Origin: Isosphaeraceae bacterium
Lineage (GTDB): Bacteria; Planctomycetota; Planctomycetia; Isosphaerales; Isosphaeraceae
Direction: 5' to 3'
DNA: 64,000 nt
NCBI GenBank assembly: GCA_026004735.1
Contig: BPJS01000001.1
Location: forward strand, 2,987,641 to 3,051,640
The number at the start of each line of letters is the position of its first letter. The stretch's first letter is position 1. The notes below the pieces were generated by a model that worked only from the letters and a program-made list of their open reading frames with translations, did not search any database and was not told where the DNA came from. Below, in pieces: positions 60,470 through 64,000 of the stretch. Position numbers and translations under genes: made by a program.

Positions 60470-62680
60470 ATGTGGCTCTGGTTCCTCGCGGCGGGCCTCA
60501 CCGGTTTCCACCCACCCGCCGACTCACCTCCTGCCAGTCCCGATCACTCACCGGCGACCGTCAGCTTCCGCCGCGACGTCGCCCCCATCCTCGCCCGCGC
60601 CGGCTGCAACACCGGTCCCTGCCATGGCAACGCCGCCGGCAAGGGCGGCTTCCGACTCAGCCTCCGCGGCGAAGACCCCGCCGCCGACTGGTTCGCCATC
60701 ACCCGCGACGCCCTCGGCCGCCGCATCAACCCGACACAGCCCGACCGCAGCCTCCTCCTGCTCAAACCCACCGGCCGCGTCCCCCACGAAGGCGGACTCC
60801 GCATCACCCCTAACTCCCCCGAGGAACACACCCTCCGCGCCTGGATCGCCGCCGGCACCCCCGACGACGGCCCCTCCCTCCCACCCCTGGCTCGCCTGCT
60901 CATCAACCCCTCCGAACTCCTCGTCGAGCCGGACCCCAACGGACGCTACAACACCCCCCTGACCGTCACCGCCCAATTCGCCGACGGCTCCTCGCGCGAC
61001 GTCACCCACCTAACCGCCTTCGACCTCAACGACCCGACCCTCGCCTCGGTCGACCCCTCCGGACGCGTCACCGCCTCCCGCCCGGGCGAAGTTGCCATCG
61101 CCGCCCGCTACATGAACGGCCGCGCCACCGCCCGCCTCGCCTTCCTCCCTCCCCCTCCCGACTCCCCCTGGACCCCCCCACCCCCCGCCAACCTCATCGA
61201 CGAAATCGTCTTCCGCCGCTGGCAGACGCTTCGCATCCACCCCGCCCCCGCCTGCGACGACCTGACCTGGCTCCGCCGCGCCACCCTCGACGCCATCGGC
61301 CGCCTCCCTACCCCCAACGAAATCCGCTCCTTCCTGGCCGACTCCTCACCCGACCGTCGCGCCCGCTGGGTCGATGCCCTCCTCGAACGCCCCGAATTCG
61401 CCGACTTCTGGGCCCTCAAATGGGCCGATCTGCTCCGCAACGAGGAAAAAACCATGGGCGCCAAGGGCGCCTGGATCTTCCAACGCTGGCTCCGCGACCA
61501 GATCGCCGCCAAGCTCCCCCTCGACCAGTTCGCCTTCCGCCTCATCGCCTCCACCGGCTCCACCTGGCGCAACCCGCCCGCCAGCTTCCATCGCACCAAC
61601 CGCAACCCCCCCGCCGCCGCCGAAACCTTCGCCCAAGTCTTCCTCGGCATCCGCCTCCAGTGCGCCCGCTGCCACAACCACCCCTTCGACTCCTGGACCC
61701 AGGACGATTACTACAGCCTCGCCGCCGCCTTCGCCAACCTCTCCCGTAAGCAAATCGACAACCGCCGCCGCGACTCCTTCGACACCCACGAAATCAACGG
61801 CGACGAAATCATCTTCCTCTCCCCCACTCAACCGACCCTCCGCCACCCCCGCACCGGCGCACCCCTGACACCCCGCGGCCTCGGCGGTCCCCCCCTCACC
61901 CTCGATCCCGCCGACACCAACGCCCTCGACAACCTCGCCGACTGGCTCACCCACAATCGCCAGTTCGCACGCTCCCTGGCCAACCGCATCTGGTTCCACC
62001 TCATGGGCCGTGGCCTCGTCGAGCCTGTCGACGACTTCCGCGACTCCAACCCCCCCTCCCACCCCGAACTCCTCGAAGCCCTCACCGACCAGCTCATCGC
62101 CCACCGCTTCCAGCTCCGACCTCTCGTCCGCCTGATCCTCACCTCCGAAACCTACCGCCGCGACACCGACCCCACCGCCCCCGCCGACGACCCATCCTTC
62201 GCCCAGGCCCGCGTCAAACTCCTCCCCGCCGAGGTCCTCCGCGACGCGATCAGCCAGGTCCTCGACGTCCCCGACTCCTTCCGCGACGCCCCCCGACCCA
62301 CCCGCGCCACCCAATTGCCCGGCGTCCGCCACCGCGACGACTTCCTCAAAGCCTTCGGCAAGCCCGACCGCCTGCTCACCTGCGAATGCGAACGCGCTGA
62401 GTCCGTCACCCTCGCCCAGGCCTTCCAGCTCATCAATGGCTCGGCCATCCGCTCCAAACTCGAGGCCGACAACAACCGCATCAGCCGCCTGCTCGCCTCC
62501 GACCTGTCCGACCAGGCCATCCTCGACGAACTTTATCTCGCCGCCCTGACCCGCTTCCCCACCGACGCCGAACGCGCCGGCTTGCTCGAACACCTCCGCA
62601 CCAGCCCCCACCGCCGCCAGGCCTGGGAAGACATCACCTGGGCCTTGATCAACAGCAAGGAGTTCCTCCTCCGCCACTAG
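60470..62680 (+). CDS. PSCyt-like / Ig-like / DUF1549-DUF1553 protein
   Basis: 736 residues with a signal peptide (about 1-16). The first domain has a widened motif C-x4-CH (GCNTGPCHGNAAGKGGFRLSLRGED, about 43-66) instead of CxxCH. An Ig-like (BIG2-type) domain follows (about 150-225, FADGSSRDVTHLTAFDLNDPTLASVD). DUF1549 contains LRRATLDAIGRLPT, WALKWADLLRNEEK and a CARCHNHPFD motif, and DUF1553 contains ANRIWFHLMGRGLVEPVDDFRDSNPPSHPELL. It ends in INSKEFLLRH. This is the shorter planctomycete subtype and is followed, after 237 nt, by its DUF1501 partner. Function unproven; an exported redox or surface role is suspected. Confidence 0.85.
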   Translation: MWLWFLAAGLTGFHPPADSPPASPDHSPATVSFRRDVAPILARAGCNTGPCHGNAAGKGGFRLSLRGEDPAADWFAITRDALGRRINPTQPDRSLLLLKPTGRVPHEGGLRITPNSPEEHTLRAWIAAGTPDDGPSLPPLARLLINPSELLVEPDPNGRYNTPLTVTAQFADGSSRDVTHLTAFDLNDPTLASVDPSGRVTASRPGEVAIAARYMNGRATARLAFLPPPPDSPWTPPPPANLIDEIVFRRWQTLRIHPAPACDDLTWLRRATLDAIGRLPTPNEIRSFLADSSPDRRARWVDALLERPEFADFWALKWADLLRNEEKTMGAKGAWIFQRWLRDQIAAKLPLDQFAFRLIASTGSTWRNPPASFHRTNRNPPAAAETFAQVFLGIRLQCARCHNHPFDSWTQDDYYSLAAAFANLSRKQIDNRRRDSFDTHEINGDEIIFLSPTQPTLRHPRTGAPLTPRGLGGPPLTLDPADTNALDNLADWLTHNRQFARSLANRIWFHLMGRGLVEPVDDFRDSNPPSHPELLEALTDQLIAHRFQLRPLVRLILTSETYRRDTDPTAPADDPSFAQARVKLLPAEVLRDAISQVLDVPDSFRDAPRPTRATQLPGVRHRDDFLKAFGKPDRLLTCECERAESVTLAQAFQLINGSAIRSKLEADNNRISRLLASDLSDQAILDELYLAALTRFPTDAERAGLLEHLRTSPHRRQAWEDITWALINSKEFLLRH

Positions 62681-62917
62681 CCCGCCCTCCCTCACCGCCG
62701 CACTCCACAGCCGCCCATCAACCAGACCCCCGCCGACCCAGCCAACCCGCCCCTTCCTCCCAAACCCCCGGTCTTGCGCCCTTCGTGTCCACGCCGGCTT
62801 TTCCTTTTGACAGGCCCATGCCTAGCTCGAAAATAAACCCAAGCCCCGTCGGCCGCCCCGCGCCTCGAACCGCGGGCCGCCACGCTTCGAGTCTCCTCTC
62901 TCTCCCGGGGTGCCGCC

Positions 62918-64000
62918 ATGTTCTCCGCCTGCCCTGAGCTTCGTCGCACCTGGTCGCGCCGCTCCCTGCTGCGGGTCGGTGCCGCCGGCTTTGCCGGACT
63001 GAACCTGACGGACCTGCTCCGCGCGGCCCCCACCTCAACCCCCCGCGCCCGCCACGTCATCTTCCTCCACCAGTGGGGCGGGCCCAGCCATCTCGACACC
63101 TTCGACCTCAAGCCCCACGCCCCCGACGGAATCCGCGGCTCATTTTCCCCCATCGCCACCAGCACCCCCGGCATCATCGTCACCGAACATCTGCCCCGCT
63201 GGTCCGGCCTGATGCATCGCTTCGCCCAGATCCGCTCGCTTCACCACACGATGAAAAATCACAACTCGGCCGGATACTACAGCCTCACCGGCCATGCCCC
63301 GCCGCTCGACGACCAGCGGCTCCGCGATAGCCTCGAACTCCACCCCGCCTACGGCTCCGTCGTCGCCCGGCTCCGGCCCGTCGACGACCCGGCCATCCCC
63401 TCCTTCGTCAGCTTCCCCCACGTCATCCGCGACGGCAGCATCACCCCCGGTCAGCACGCCAGCTTCCTCGGCAAACCCTTCGACCCGTTCTTCGTCGGCG
63501 CCGACCCGAACGACCCCGCCTTCCGCCTTCCCGAGCTGAGCTTGCCCGCCTCGCTGCCCCTCGAACGCCTCGACGACCGCCGCTCGCTGCTCCGGCTGAT
63601 CGATACCCAAGCCGCCCGCCTCGAACCCGACCCCACCGCCCAGGGCCTCGACGCCTTCTACCACCGCGCTGTCTCGATGCTCGCCTCGCCCCAGGTCAAA
63701 ACCGCCTTCGACCTCTCCCGCGAAGACCCCAAACTCCGCGACGACTACGGCCGCACCACCTACGGCCAAAGCTGCCTCCTGGCCCGCCGCTTGATCGAGG
63801 CCGGCGTCCGCTTCGTCACCGTCTACTTCTCCGACACCATCGGCAACGGCCAGCAAATGTCCGGCGGCTGGGACACCCACGGCAACAACTTCAACGACCT
63901 CAAAAACCGCCTCCTGCCCATCACCGATCAGACCGTCCCCACCCTGATTGAGGACCTCGCCGCCCGCGGCCTGCTTGACGAAACCCTCGTCCTCTGGATG
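62918..64000 (+). CDS. DUF1501 domain protein, truncated by window edge
   Basis: 361 codons visible, running off the right edge. Tat-type signal RRTWSRRSLLRVGAAGFAGLNL (about 9-30). Family motifs are RHVIFLHQWGGPSHLDTFDLKP, RFAQIRSLHHTMKNHNSAGYYSLTG, YGQSCLLARRLIEAGVRFVTVYF and WDTHGNNF. The C-terminal metal-site motifs (GEFGRTP, GRDHW) would lie beyond the window. It belongs to a different DUF1501 subtype from the one at 11070 (LHHTMKNHNSAGYY here, TAPFSEHTQANYFLH there), matching the different subtype of its PSCyt partner at 60470. Confidence 0.9.
   Translation, partial: MFSACPELRRTWSRRSLLRVGAAGFAGLNLTDLLRAAPTSTPRARHVIFLHQWGGPSHLDTFDLKPHAPDGIRGSFSPIATSTPGIIVTEHLPRWSGLMHRFAQIRSLHHTMKNHNSAGYYSLTGHAPPLDDQRLRDSLELHPAYGSVVARLRPVDDPAIPSFVSFPHVIRDGSITPGQHASFLGKPFDPFFVGADPNDPAFRLPELSLPASLPLERLDDRRSLLRLIDTQAARLEPDPTAQGLDAFYHRAVSMLASPQVKTAFDLSREDPKLRDDYGRTTYGQSCLLARRLIEAGVRFVTVYFSDTIGNGQQMSGGWDTHGNNFNDLKNRLLPITDQTVPTLIEDLAARGLLDETLVLWM

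Overview
The window reads as chromosomal DNA of a high-GC planctomycete, most likely of the Isosphaeraceae type. The signs are two PSCyt/DUF1549-DUF1553 genes each paired with a DUF1501 gene, a DUF1559 prepilin-like protein, an N-terminal LESRQLLS-type motif of planctomycete extracellular proteins on a giant protein, and many secreted hydrolases. No tRNA, rRNA, CRISPR array or intact mobile element was seen; one degraded IS5-like transposase fragment lies near the left edge.

Layout. 1-930: the 3' end of an unknown gene, a strong terminator hairpin and a decayed transposase. 931-6881: a GH127-type glycosidase (-) divergent from an unusual metallocarboxypeptidase/dipeptidyl-peptidase fusion (+). 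7056-11029: a compact ABC operon in the order ATPase-permease-ATPase-permease. 11070-15496 (-): a PSCyt/DUF1549/DUF1553 gene followed by a DUF1501 gene. 15774-20444 (+): a ThuA/isochorismatase fusion, a second S9 peptidase with a frameshift, and a DUF1349 protein. 20445-21402: a decayed region with a truncated membrane-protein fragment. 21403-25863 (-): Gfo/Idh/MocA oxidoreductase, secreted amidohydrolase and a thioredoxin-DsbD-like membrane protein. 26203-27132: a proline-rich secreted protein. 27394-43580: a complete 14-gene complex I operon in the order nuoABCDEFGHIJKLMN. 43698-46668 (-): a Gly/Pro-repeat TPR protein. 47389-48964: a DUF1559 protein and a HAD hydrolase. 49366-60251: one giant (about 3,630 residue) surface protein. 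60470-64000: a second PSCyt/DUF1549/DUF1553 gene and the start of its DUF1501 partner, which runs off the window.

How the genes fit together. The nuo operon encodes the proton-pumping NADH:quinone oxidoreductase. Its antiporter-like subunits NuoL and NuoM carry histidine-rich loops, and NuoJ and NuoK have extensions. Most other genes encode exported or membrane proteins: peptidases, a glycosidase, PSCyt/DUF1501 modules and surface proteins. This fits a polymer-degrading planctomycete with a large protein-filled periplasm.

The strongest unexplained pattern is a series of +1 frameshifts. They sit at C-runs of 5-8 nt, always C on the + strand whichever way the gene runs. They interrupt four genes whose two halves are plainly one protein (five sites), and a sixth likely site lies in the decayed region. 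Removing one C at each site restores a sensible protein. This is either systematic homopolymer error in the assembly or real length variation of C-tracts. The + strand is also visibly richer in C than G across genes of both orientations, so + genes use C-ending codons and - genes use G-ending codons.
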